Source: Rhynchopus euleeides (taxonomy: Eukaryota; Euglenozoa; Diplonemea; Diplonemida; Diplonemidae). Taken from it: 64,000 nt of DNA. Numbering within the stretch: position 1 is the first letter of the stretch; the number at the start of each line of letters is the position of its first letter. This document shows, in pieces, positions 10,786 to 21,311 of the stretch. The notes beneath the pieces were generated by a model. That model saw only the letters and a program-made list of their open reading frames with translations. It did not search any database and was not told where the DNA came from. The stretch spans positions 2,046,001-2,110,000 of the forward strand of contig OY723268.1 in the NCBI GenBank assembly GCA_963210315.1, in the 5' to 3' direction. Made by a program: the position numbers and the translations under genes.

Positions 10786-11426
10786 CACGTGAAAATGCGT
10801 ATTTTTACCCAAAAAAGGGCCCTGCAACATCGTTGCAGGTTCCCTTTTTTTGGGTAAAAATACTGGTATGGCTAAAACCCACTTTTTCGGTGACCCAAAA
10901 AGTACCTAAGAAGTACCCAAATTTGGCTTTTTTTAAGGGGGGGTGTCAAAACTTATTTTCTGCCGGTTTCAGCCTGGATTTGTGGTCAGAGGCACCCCAT
11001 GGCCAAAATGACCCCACCACGATCCGCACAGATCCCAAACGTTCAAAAGAACGGGGTTATGGAAAATTCGTGAGGGGGGTCCCGCTGGCTGGGGTGGGGC
11101 GGCGAGCTGCCTGCCGGGTGGCGACCTCACACACCCTGCACCTGCACCGCCATCCTATACTGTCCTGCCATCCCTGCACTGTCCCGCCAGCCTATGCTGT
11201 ACCGCCAATCCTGTTGTTCGAGCATGCCGTAGTACACGGCTCTCTCGCCTCTGCCACATGTGGCCAACAGCACAGTGTGTCGGCTTGCGACCTGCACTGC
11301 CACCTGCACCTGCGACCTCATGGATTCCAGTGCAGTGAAGACGAAGTCCGTGTGTGCGCCAACTATGCGGCACATGACCCCGCCTTCGCCGCATTCATCG
11401 CAAGATAATGTCCGCATGTAATCAAG

Positions 11427-13237
11427 GTGTCTGGGCTACTGTGGCAAAAAGCTTCGAACGGCCGCTTCTGCACCACTGCGGCCGCCTGTTGTTCCCTCTC
11501 GCAGCTCGTTGACGGCGACGATACCGTCCTCGATTTCCTCCTGCGCTTCTTTCGTGAAGTTGCAAATAGGGATACGAAGACGTACGAGGCTGTGATGGAG
11601 TTGGAAGGGGACCGCGAGACTGTGCGGAGGATGGGAATCTGCTTCGCGCACCTCGTGTACCCCTGCATTCTGTTTGTGTCACGGTTCTCGAAGAGCGAGG
11701 CCCAGGCAAGTGACACTTGCCAGCTCGGGTTCTCCTCGGAGTTGTTCCGCTTCCTCGCCTGGCGCTTGTGGCAAGCGGAGGCGAATGCAGAGGACGGGTA
11801 CCTCCGCTGGCTCCAGAGCTGGAGAGATCACCAGGAAGACTGCTTCGGCCAGTCCCTGTGCCTCTCGTTCGAGTCTGCAACGTGCACACTGAAGGGCAGT
11901 GTTCCCGAGGAACTGGCGATGACTATGGAAAATGCATGTACAATTGCTTGCACTGTAAATTTTGACTATCCTCCTCGCCGCACAGGTGTCAGAGGACAGT
12001 GATCTGAGTAGGTACCGCACCAGGTACTACCCCCCGGTACCCCCCGGGACTTCGAAAATCCAGACTTGGGTCCCAGCCCAAAAATTCTCAGAAATTAGGA
12101 ATTTCCGGATCAATTCCGGCCAGTAGTGTGGTCATTTTGCTCTGGGAGATGAGTTTGGTTGGTCGCAAATTTTTTTGACCTCACGTCCGAAGTACCCCCC
12201 CGCCATTTTTCATTTTGGGCAGGTCCACATTTCCTAAGGAAAATTGGAAAAAAATTGATTGGCCAAAAACTCATCTCCCAGAGCAAAGTGACCCCACCAC
12301 AGCTCTGAAAAACGCCGGAAATGCAAATTCCGCGAAACTGAAAACGACCATTTTGGGGGTACCAGGGGGTACTACCCCCCGGTACCTGGTACGGTACCTA
12401 CTCAGATCACTGCAGAGGAACAGTTGAACGAGGTTGTCCCCACTCTTCTCGCTGAATCTGGTGTCGCCAAATACTATGGTGCCCAGGGCATCTCGAGGGG
12501 TTCGACCCTCTGCCCCAAGGTATACAAGGCCGACGCTGAGAAGTTTCTCCGCACATCCATCCACCGTTTTGCTTCCGGTTGCTACTCCGAGTACAAGAGA
12601 TACTCCCAGTCCACGGAAGGGATGGCTGCAGAGAGAACAGGCGCACTGGGACCTGCGGTCCTGGAAGGGGTCTGCGGCAGGATGCGGAGGGTGTTGATGA
12701 TGAATGGGGTCGCTATCCGGGATGGTGTCCTCCGCGCCAAGCTCTGTTGCATGCAGCATTGGGTTGATGGCACCTCTCCAGGTGTCACAGAGGCCCAGAT
12801 CTCTTCTCTGGGGGAAAGCTGGAGGCGGTGCAGGAGAGGAAGCTCCGTATTGGCAAGCTGCGACTTGCGGAACTCGAAGTCGCGAGGATTGCAGACAATA
12901 ACGCATCTGAACGCAAGCGCAAGCGGACTGCCTTGATTGACAGTATTTGCATTGTATTCCACTGTGAATCTGAGACTGTGATGTGTCGTGGTTAAAGGGG
13001 GTGTTGGTGCAGCAAGCCCTGGCACGCGGGATCCTCAACTGCCAGAGTAAAAACAAACCCGCTATTCTTGAACTCATTGAGAGTATGGACCGGTGTTTTA
13101 CTCTGTCGGAACTGAGGGAATATGCGGAGGCGAGGGAACTCGTAGTCCGCCCAGAGTGGCAGGAAGAGTTACTCGCGAAGCTTCAGGACCACGACACGGA
13201 ACACATCGAGATTCCAGCGGTTGAAGAAGGAGAGTAG
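11427..13237 (+). pseudogene. Unrecognised element-borne coding region in E5, interrupted
   Basis: Coding-like sequence appears in blocks. One open frame (about 11427-11996) reads VDGDDTVLDFLLRFFREV and then LAWRLWQAEANAEDGYLRW. After a 416-bp insertion (11997-12412) the same kind of sequence continues with EEQLNEVVPTLLAE, VYKADAEKFLRTSIHRF and YSEYKRYSQS, up to about 12760. A charged helical stretch follows (ERKLRIGKLRLAELEVAR, about 12825-12940). The last block (about 13005-13237) ends LLAKLQDHDTEHIEIPAVEEGE and a stop codon. I do not recognise the protein; the helical, charged composition fits no transposase I know. No ATG is obvious at the start. Introns may also be present, so the exact structure is open. 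Confidence 0.45.
11997..12412. mobile_element. 416-bp hAT-like MITE inside the E5 gene
   Basis: The terminal inverted repeats are long: CAGTGATCTGAGTAGGTACC at the left, then a variable base and ACCAGGTAC, mirrored at the right end. CAGTG termini are typical of hAT elements. The flanks repeat CAGAGGA (11990-11996, 12413-12419). Poly-G/C blocks (GGTACCCCCCGG) lie just inside each end. No coding capacity. Confidence 0.75.
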
Positions 13238-14386
13238 AGCGTAGACGGTCCAGAGGCTGGAGTAAGTCAGTAGAGCCGTAGAGAGTGCGGGTGCCACAGC
13301 CCCAAAACCCTCCCCTCACTTCCTGCCTCCCTGCGTCCCTTTTTGTTGTAACCCTCAACCAGCAAAGTGCCCCTGAACTGATCTCCCACTCCTCTCCTCC
13401 CAGCATTCACAGGCACAACTGCCTGAACCAGACCCGCATTTCACGGGTGAAGTTTGTCACCTAGACCACAAAAATGACCCCACTACGATCCGCGCGGAGT
13501 CCAAAAAGTACAATGGGGGAAGAATATCACGATTCTGGGAGGTCGAATTTTTCCACCCAAGAAAATAAGTTTTGACACCCCTCCCCCTTTTTCGGTGACC
13601 CAAAAAGTACCCAAGAAGTACCCAAATTTGACTTTTTTTTGGGCGTCAGCCAGACCAAATACGCATTTTCACGTGCTTCTACTGGTCCTAGAGGCCCTGG
13701 ATGGTATACAATGTACCCCAGGGATGTCTAGGGTACGTTTTTCACCCAAAAAACACCCAAAATGGGGTCTAGTTGCCCTACTTTCGACATTTTTTCATAA
13801 AAATTGGGGCTGTTACCCCCACACGGGCGAATCCCCCATTCTCACAGTTTTTTCAAAATATCGGACCGATTTTGGGCAATTCGGTGTAGAAAACCTGTTC
13901 CAACAGGCCCATACACCCCATTTTAGGGCATACCCAGTGGTTTCTGGGTGGTTATAGGGTTGCAGGGTGCCTCCAACATGGTTGCATGGTGCTTGCAGGG
14001 TGGTTGCAGGGTCCTTTTTTTGGGTAAAAATACGCATTTTAAGATGATTCTACTGGTCCTAGAGGCCCTGGATGGTATACAATGTGCCCCAGGGATGTCT
14101 AGGGTACGTTTTTCACCCGAAAAACACCCGAAATGGGGTCTAGTCGCCCCGATTTTGTCATTTTTTCATGAAAATCGGGATTTTGCCCAAAATGGCCAAA
14201 CCCCCCTTTTTTTACCGTTTTTTCAAAAATTCGGACCGAAAATGGGCGACTCAGTGTGAAAAACCGGTTTCATTGGGTCCCCAGACATATTTTTGAGGCG
14301 GGTACACCCATATTAGGTGCCAATAACCCTTGTTTGGGGTCGGAAAAATTTTTATTACAAAATTTTCCCATACATCTGGGGGCCTA

Positions 14387-14564
14387 CCCCCCCCCACCCC
14401 CCCTCCCTCTCCCCCACACCACACACACCGCACAGCGGGAGGTCTCACAGGACACACACACACCCCACCCCCCACCCCCTCCCCCGACTGAAAACAACCA
14501 GAATTTGGGGGTCAGCCACCACCTAACCTCCTCTCTTCCCCCCCCCTCTCTTTCCCCCGCCCCG
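14387..14564. other. C-rich upstream region of the TM2/J-domain gene
   Basis: Poly-C and CACACA tracts lie between the right end of E5 and the ATG at 14565. A promoter must lie here or within E5, but no motif stands out. Confidence 0.5.
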
Positions 14565-15674
14565 ATGCCCGGCCCGCGCAACAGGTCGCAGTCTGTGTCC
14601 CCCGCGACACCGCCGCCGCCACCCCAAGCCCAGGATGGCAACGAAACCGCAACAGCCACCCCCGCTGCCGCAGCAGCGGCACCGGCACCCACCCACAAGC
14701 CTAAGAAGAGCCTCCTGTGGGCATACATCTGCTGCGTCTTTGGGTGGTGGTTCGGGGCACACCACTGGTACCTCGAGAGGAACAGCCAGGCCTTCCTCTA
14801 TATGGTGTCGGGGGGCGGCCTCATCGCAGCGTCTGTTCTGGACCTCCTGCTGCTGCCTTGGTACGTCAGGCACGCCAACCGCGACTGGGCTGCGGAGGAG
14901 TCGGAGCCGAAGCAGGGGGCCCTGATGGCGCTGCTGCGGTTTGGCTTCTACCTCTTTGTGGCATACTTCTTCGAGGCGATGCTGAAGAAGATGGCAGGCC
15001 CGCTCCACGCCAGCGCCGCAGGGACCGCGATCGGCATCCATGTCCTTCTCTTGGGGAGAGGCACACTGGCCTTCCCCTCCTTCAAATCCCTCGCCCTCGT
15101 CGCGCTGCTCTGCGCCTTTGTGTGGAACACCGAGGATGACGAGGACCCGCACAGCCCCTGGATGACAGATGTGCGTGTGAAAGTGCTCTTCTGCCTGCGC
15201 GCCCTCCTCGGGAGCTGCCAGGGCGTGCTGCCCAACACGACTCCTTCTGTCGGGAGGAGGTCCCGCCTGTTCCGCTTCGTCATGTTTGTCGCCGCCATCG
15301 CCATCACCGCCTTCGGGACGAACTACATCTCGCTGTCGAAGAAGGAGACGGGCGAGGTGACAACCCTCGGCGCGACGCTCGCCGAGCTGGGCGATGCCCT
15401 GTGGGATGTGGGGGAGAAGGCGAAGCACATGGGGTGGCAGAACTTCGCGCGGCAGCTGTGGGATGCTCTTGTGGCTGCCTTCAGCAGCAACGAAGAGGAG
15501 ACGGCGCTGAGCGCGCTGGGTCTCGTGAAGGGTGAGGTGACGATGGACGAGATAAAGGTTGCCTTCAAGAAGCTGAGCCGCAAGTTCCACCCCGATGCGC
15601 CTGGGGGGAGTCGTGAGAAACAGCAGGAGATTAACAGCGCCTTCGCTGTCCTGAAAAAAGTATGCTGCTGCTGA
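14565..15674 (+). CDS. DNAJC22: TM2-domain and J-domain membrane protein (DNAJC22/wurst-like)
   Basis: The product is a 369-residue multi-pass membrane co-chaperone. Residues 1-45 are Pro/Ala-rich. A TM2-type hairpin follows (SLLWAYICCVFGWWFGAHHWYLERN, then a second membrane span around VSGGGLIAASVLDLLLLPWY). Further spans lie near residues 125-145, 150-165, 170-185 and 245-260. The C-terminal 60 residues form a J domain with the HPD motif that stimulates Hsp70 ATPase (KLSRKFHPDAPGG). This order, TM2 first and J domain last, is that of DNAJC22, called wurst in Drosophila, where it serves clathrin-mediated endocytosis. The start is the first ATG after an upstream C-rich stretch. Near the end a perfect donor-like GTATGC sits at 15660, just before the stop; the last few Cys codons may therefore be intron sequence and a short last exon may follow, but I could not identify it. 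Confidence 0.8.
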   Translation: MPGPRNRSQSVSPATPPPPPQAQDGNETATATPAAAAAAPAPTHKPKKSLLWAYICCVFGWWFGAHHWYLERNSQAFLYMVSGGGLIAASVLDLLLLPWYVRHANRDWAAEESEPKQGALMALLRFGFYLFVAYFFEAMLKKMAGPLHASAAGTAIGIHVLLLGRGTLAFPSFKSLALVALLCAFVWNTEDDEDPHSPWMTDVRVKVLFCLRALLGSCQGVLPNTTPSVGRRSRLFRFVMFVAAIAITAFGTNYISLSKKETGEVTTLGATLAELGDALWDVGEKAKHMGWQNFARQLWDALVAAFSSNEEETALSALGLVKGEVTMDEIKVAFKKLSRKFHPDAPGGSREKQQEINSAFAVLKKVCCC

Positions 15675-17212
15675 TTTGTTGTTGTATCCGGGTTTGGCGC
15701 ACAAACAAGATCACTTTATTCAGGATATTTGGGAAGTATTTTTCTGCTGCCTTCTCGCTGTCTGGTGTTGTTCGTAACTCGAAACAGGGGCAAGTTGGGG
15801 CTGATTTGTTGCTTCCTTTGCAAAAGGCCTGTACCACTGCCTCCTCCCTCTTCCCCTCAAAAAGACACTGAAACAAGGCAGTGCAAACCCACCGCTGCTG
15901 TGCAGCACGCTCATGATCTACGAGTGCTTGGACCAACACGTGCCGAACTTCCACGTTACCATCGTGTATTATCCCTACCTTCCCTGAGTCGACGGCTTTG
16001 GCACGGAAGCTAGTCAGCACCTCTTTTCATGACTCTTCCAGTCTTCCGCCCCCGCAACACTCGGGCGACGGGGGCGGCCGGCGAAACCCCCCCCCCCCCC
16101 GTGTGAACTTTCCCCCCGGGTTGCACGTGGCCCTCGTGGCCCCCCTCTCGGCCTGCGTCCCGCGATGCTTCCGCCTTGTCGAGTGCCTCGCGACCCGACC
16201 CATCACCTTGTGTGTCTTGAGGCCCCCCGCCTTCGAATGAGCCGGGAGAAGGTGTCTCCCTGCAGAGCAGACCCCATATGACACACATGGCGTACTTCCG
16301 TTTGCGTTGCCACGCCATGCACCACACCACACCACCCTTTGACAACAGTATTACTGAGATGCGATCGCGCGAGCTTCTTCTCTCCACACCTCGCGTGTGG
16401 GGTATATCCCGGCGATGTCTCAAACACCAACAGAAGCTGTTTGCCCCTTGTGAGTGCCGGTCTGTGTTAGCACAAGGCACAAACTTCTGCTCCATCGGAC
16501 TCAGCCTTCTCTGGAAGCAGGGAAGGCGCGTGTGAGGGGGTGGGGTGCAGAGGGGGAGGGGCCAATGGAAGACAAGCTGGTTTATTCAGCCTTTCATCTT
16601 CTCTCGCCCCCCCCCCCCCCCGCTTTCGAATCTCTCAGCAAAACAAATCGGGGAACACAAGCGGTCACCTCTCTGGTGCGGTGCGGCTGCGGCGGTTACC
16701 GATCCCAAAATATAACACGACGAGAGCAGAGCAGTGATGTGCGTGCTCCGTGCATGTCAGCATGTGTGTTGTCAGCAGTTGTCTAGATGCTCTATCGGTG
16801 AAAACGATACACAGGACGAATGAATGGCGTATGAAATTTCTCAGAAGGGAAGAAGGGTCAAGCGGGGTACTGCGCACTGCACGCAAAAAAAAGAAGCGGT
16901 GCACATTTTTTTTCTGTCTCTGCCAGAAGCCACAGGCAGCAGGTCTCCTGATGTTGATCCAGTCCCCCGCGTCACATGCCATGCACACAAGGGCACCCCC
17001 CACACACCCCCCTGTGCCACACACAAACAGCCCTTCTTTCTTATCACTGGCATTGCTGCAACTCGTCTCCTTGTCTTCGTGTATCTGGAAGTATCAAATA
17101 CAACTCTCGCAGGTTGCGAGTCTCGTAGTATGTAAGATCCCACTGAGTCCACCCTAATTTAGGGTGGGCTTTCGGGTAGTACACGCACAAATTTTTTTGG
17201 CTCAGCCATACC
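15675..17212. other. Intergenic region, no gene recognised
   Basis: Poly-C tracts (16090, 16605), mixed sequence and a small palindrome CACCCTAATTTAGGGTG near 17151 are seen. A minus-strand open frame at 15631-16020 is weakly protein-like but lacks an ATG start and was not recognised. Confidence 0.5.
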
Positions 17213-17858
17213 TACTGGGGGGGGCTAAATAGAAGGGGGGGGTCAAATACAAGGGGGGGGGGCCTATTAGAAGGGGGGGGTCTGAAAATTCGAAATCCAT
17301 AAAATTTTTCGCCGAATACAAGGGGGGGGGGCTTGTATTCGGCGGAAGCCGAATTTCAGCCAAATTTCAAATTTTCAACCGGTTTTTCCAGTCATAACAG
17401 GCACCCCATGGTCAAAATGACCCCACTGCGGTCCGCACGGAATCCGAACATTCAAAGGAACGGGTTTTTGGACACCAGTGTGGGGGTCCTCGCAGGTTGC
17501 TGACTCCCGGGAATATCCTCCCATTATCAGGACCCAAACCAGACCCACATTTCATGTGTGATACTTGGCACCTCCACCCACAAAATGACCCCACCACGAT
17601 CCGCACGGATTCCGAATAGTGCAATGGAAGGCGAAAATCGCGATTCCACGAGGTGACCTGGGGCAAAATTCACCAAAATTTGGAAAATTCGGCTTCCGCC
17701 GAATACAAGCCCCCCCCCTTGTATTTGACCCCCCCCTTCTATTTGGCCACCCACTGCAAAAATTGGCTAAAATTTTGGGCCCTCGAAAACCCCCAAAAAA
17801 ACTCGATCCTACGCCGAATACAAGGGGGGGGGGGGCTTCTATTTAGCCCCCCCCAGTA
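17213..17858. mobile_element. E4: E1-family TIR element with satellite core
   Basis: It lies between TA dinucleotides with CTGGGGGGGGCTAAATAGAAG-like termini, as in E1 and E3, but the interior is inverted relative to them and more diverged. Blocks of GCCGAATACAAG plus poly-G/C are repeated at both ends. The interior shows two satellite motifs (AAAATGACCCCAC near 17415 and 17583), one followed by a TGCAATGGAAGGCGAAAATC block as in E1. No coding capacity. Confidence 0.75.
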
Positions 17859-18031
17859 GGTGAAGCCTGCGTTTCTTTATACCTATGGAGGGTGGGTGGG
17901 AGAGGATGTGTATAGTGTGATATTCGCTTCGGAAAAATGACGCGGTGGTGGCGCAGCGGTGTTTAGAATCGGCCCGCCCAGTTCTTTCCCTGGTGCGTGG
18001 GGTAGTAATTCTGGCCGAACGTTGCTGAATT

Positions 18032-18065
<34 letters not shown>

Positions 18066-20289
18066 TGCTTTTCTTGGTTGGGTGCACCGGGGGAAAAAAA
18101 CACAACGGAGAAGCGAACAGAAGTGGAAGTGCGCAGGATTCTGCCACCCATCCCCCCCCCCCCTGTTTGCAAGGTGTGCGCCTCTTCCCCCCTCTGGTGT
18201 AGTGACTACAAAAAGGACTGACATTGCGAGGAGGTGCTGGGTGACTTGCTTTTCCAGTCACTCTCGACGATCAAAACCCCCCCCCCCTGTTGCAAGGTGT
18301 GCGCTTCTTCCTCCCCCCGTGCACCACATGCAGTCATGGCGTGTGAATCCACAGAGTGGATGGCACACCTGGAGCAGGATGTGCTCAGTGTGCTTGACAC
18401 AAGTGCAAAAATATTCATTCGCGTGGGTGTGGGTGTGGGTGGGTGGGGGTCTCGACGGCGCAAAGAATATGCCAAAATAAAATGAATCGGCAGCAGATTT
18501 TCCTGACAATTTCGTCGTTAGGTTGGCCGGGTGTAAAATGCAAGCTGAGATCCCCTGCACTGTGTTGCGGCGACCACACAAGGCATCCATCCCAGCAGCA
18601 GCGCACAGGAGAAGCAGGAAGATGGGGTGCCGATCTGCCGTCCCGAGGCCAATGTGCCTGCGCAAGCCGGACCATTCCGACAGTCCGGTGGTCTTGGCGA
18701 GCGCTGTGCAGACGGGTCGATCGGCATCCCAACTTTCAATCTCCCATCGCTTCTGCAATTTCTGCCTTTCTCACCCCTGGTAGGTTTGTACCACCTGTGC
18801 CGCCTTGTATCGCCGGTTATTATTAAAACACTTTGCGCGGGTCTTCGCTACGGGGTGGTCGTCAGTGCATCTTGGTGCATTTCCTGTTGAATTAGGTGTG
18901 CTGAAGCGACGCGTCCTGCCGCAAACAAAAAACAAATTTGACCCCCTCCCCCCGTCCCGCCCCCGTCGGAAGGGGTCAGCATGCGCCTCCGGCGTGTTTT
19001 TGCCCCTCCCCCCACCCCCCCCCCCCCCCCCCACCCCCACCCCTTGCGTGTGTCGCCCCTTTGAGCCCCACACCCCCCCACCCCACCCCACGGGCGTGGG
19101 GGAGGGAGTGGGAGCTAAGGAGGGAAAGGGCATCAAAGCAGATGGTTTCTCCTATCACCCCCCCTCCCCTTCCTCCCGCCCTCATGATTGACTGCAGCGC
19201 TCCCCCCCCTCCTCTTTTTTTTCAAAAGAGCAAACAGATTTTCTTACCTATCACCCCCCCCCCCCCCCTTCCTCCCCACACACTCCCCCCCCGCCCCCAC
19301 CCCGACCTCCAACAAGTGTATGCAATAAAGAAACTGCTTGCCCTGCCAATACTGTAGTAACGCTACCTGCCCTGCCCTATTGATCTCTCTCTATGCTCGC
19401 GCCCCCCCCCCTCCCATCCCCCCCGCCCCCCCGGGGGTCCGACCCCCGGGCTTTGTTCCAGCAGCTAATGGAACCCTGTGTGTCCCCTCGGGGGGTGGGG
19501 GGGGGGGGGTCGGCCCCCCACCCCGCCCAATTAAGGCGATGATGTTTGGCATAACCCGACAGTGCCAACATCTTTTATCATCTCTGTTGCTCCATTTGGA
19601 GAAGGGCCTGTGTGTGTGACACCACCACCACGGCAGCCCTCACACATCCCCCCCCCCCCCCCCCACACCTTAGCCCGCCTTGCCATTGCGAAGGGTGGGG
19701 TGGGGGAGGGGGGGAGGAGGAGGAGGTGCTGTAAACCGCCCCCCCTCCCCCCCGTGCTGTCGGGGGCAAAAACCACGCACCGCTGCGGGGTTGTTTACCC
19801 CGCAGGGCCGTCATCCCCTCGCCCCCCCCCCCTCGGATGGGAGACGTCTCGAGCAGAGGGTGTGTGTTGTGTGGGTTTCACGAGCCCCTCCCTCCACCCT
19901 TCCTGCCCCCCCGCTCCCCCGCCCCCCCCGCCCCCTGTCCCTTCAGCGCAGTGAAAGGAGGGCAGTTCTGTTGTCTTGCTCTGCTTTGTGCTTCTCTCCG
20001 TCAGCGCTGGTGGATGGAAGCGGGCAACAATAAAAACAACAAGGTTTCTAAGCGTTCTCAAAGGCTTCTTCTGAAGCAAACGGGAATGATCGTGTTTTGC
20101 AATATCCCCTTCTGCTCTCCGTCAACACACTGCTGACGAAGAGAAGAACAGGGGGAAGTGTCACGACACCCGCACCTTTTTGGCAGGTATCTTGCCTATC
20201 ACTGGTGCCCCTGACGACCCCATATTGCGTAGTTTGTGCGTAGTGAAAAGGGGGGGGGGGGTCTCATTTTTTGGTCCCCTTTTCCGGCC
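17859..20289. other. Low-complexity C-rich region, no gene recognised
   Basis: There is a (TG)n microsatellite at 18030-18063. Two 40-bp copies of a CTGTTTGCAAGGTGTGCGC block lie at 18160 and 18285. From 18940 to 19960 the plus strand is dominated by runs of C. A diverged M1-like fragment lies at 18838-18900. Long open frames here are products of the base composition. Confidence 0.6.
18838..18900 (+). repeat. Diverged fragment of MITE M1
   Basis: About 60 bp match the left half of the element at 125-232 (GGGTCTTCGCTACGGGGTGG through CATTTCCTGTTGAATT). The right half is unrelated, so this is a truncated or recombined copy. Confidence 0.6.
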
Positions 20290-21311
20290 TCAGCCAGTTC
20301 TCTGTCTCTTTGCCGGGTTCCCAAACTCAAGGAGTTCTTGCTGTTCCGGGGTCAGTGCGGGTGCAGGCGCTTCAGGTGCTGCAGGTTCTTCAGGTTCTTC
20401 AGGTGCTGCAGCGCTGGCAGCCTTCGGTGCGGGTTTCGACGCCGGCTTTGCAGCTGTCTTTCGGGGTGCCCTTTGGCGCGGTGCCTGCTTCAGCTCGTCG
20501 GGATGATCCAGCTTCTTCTTCAGTGTCTTGCAGCTCGTTGCGTGGCGTAGAAATGCATCGGTACTGCTCAATTTTCCGACGTGGCTCGGAATCTTTTTCT
20601 TGCAGCTGCAGGTAACGACACCATGCCCAACAACAATCCCCAGACCGAAAACCGTTTAAAGGCGACGGCCAGGTCAACTCTGGTAGTGGGTCCATCAGAT
20701 GACAGCGTCAGATATGTGGCGAGCACGTGGTAGCGGAGGATCCCGTTCACCCTGTACTGCACCGTAAAGTGCCCAAGCTTGGTAGTGTTTGACGGGTCCG
20801 CAAACACTGGTGTGAGGTCGTGAATTAACACAAGTTCGCCGTTCTCCCGGATGCCCTGCGTCTCCCGTAAAAACAACACATCCCGTAGCAGTAGCGACTG
20901 CTGCCACGACATCTCCACCGCATGGCGGGTCACCGTCTCGCCCTTGAACTTGGTGATGAGGGTGTGGATGTTAGAGACAGGGGTGTGGCACTGCATGGCG
21001 GTGTCGACCCAGTCGCGCACGTCCAGGCGGGATGCTGGCACTGTCTCTGCCTTCGCCGGAAGGAACAGCGCCGAGCCCGGGAGCGCGTTCTGCCACAGGC
21101 CTTCTGGGAGAGGCCGCATCTCCAATGAATTAACGTCACCACCCTTCAGCAGATGCACCTCGAGACAGTCACCCTCCGGTTGCAGCCCCACCTCCTCAAG
21201 CAGCGCCAGCAGCTTCTCGTGGGTGACACATCCTGCGATGGTCCCCGCGAGGCATCTCAACCCCTCAACAGAGGCAACGATGGTGAAGAGCTGTTCCTCT
21301 TCCCCAGACAT
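20290..21311 (-). CDS. Unrecognised nuclear-type protein with C2HC-like motif, one frameshift
   Basis: On the minus strand an ATG at 21311 opens a frame reading MSGEEEQLFTIVASVEGLRC and on to VDLAVAFKRF. At a run of four T (plus coordinates 20648-20651) the coding sense moves to another frame, which continues FGLGIVVGHGVVTCSCKKK and ends with a basic Ala/Pro-rich tail and PAKRQRTG. If the run had one more base the protein would be about 340 residues without interruption. The second part has CSC, then HATSC 20 residues on, which could bind zinc. The tail resembles a nuclear localisation signal. I do not recognise the family. The break may be an assembly error or a real lesion; the codon usage on both sides is that of a working gene. 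Confidence 0.55.

Larger units (their letters stand above)
9630..14386. mobile_element. E5: 4.8-kb TA-flanked TIR element with internal gene
   Basis: It begins TA-GGCCCCCAGATGT (9630-9644) and ends with the exact reverse of this 13-bp terminus before TA (14385-14386). The left TA is shared with E3. Inside are: several copies of a block containing ACTGGTCCTAGAGGCCCTGG (9868-9955, 10495-10622, 10657-10785 inverted, 13676-13805, 14048-14180); two partial satellite monomers (about 10985-11100 and 13430-13540); and between them a coding region (11100-13240) with an unfamiliar protein. It is the only member of the train big enough to have encoded its own transposase, but no DDE signature could be recognised. 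Confidence 0.65.

Noticed and set aside
16010-16495. Minus-strand frame of 161 codons
   Set aside because: Composition changes along its length and follows C-rich tracts; no similarity or start context supports it.
18940-19960. Several long Pro/Gly-rich frames on both strands
   Set aside because: Produced by runs of C; no domain, no start context and no codon bias like the true genes.
20640-20665. TTTAAAC slippery site as programmed -1 frameshift
   Set aside because: The heptamer is not in the phase needed for -1 slippage in this gene; a simple indel at the T run explains the frame change better.
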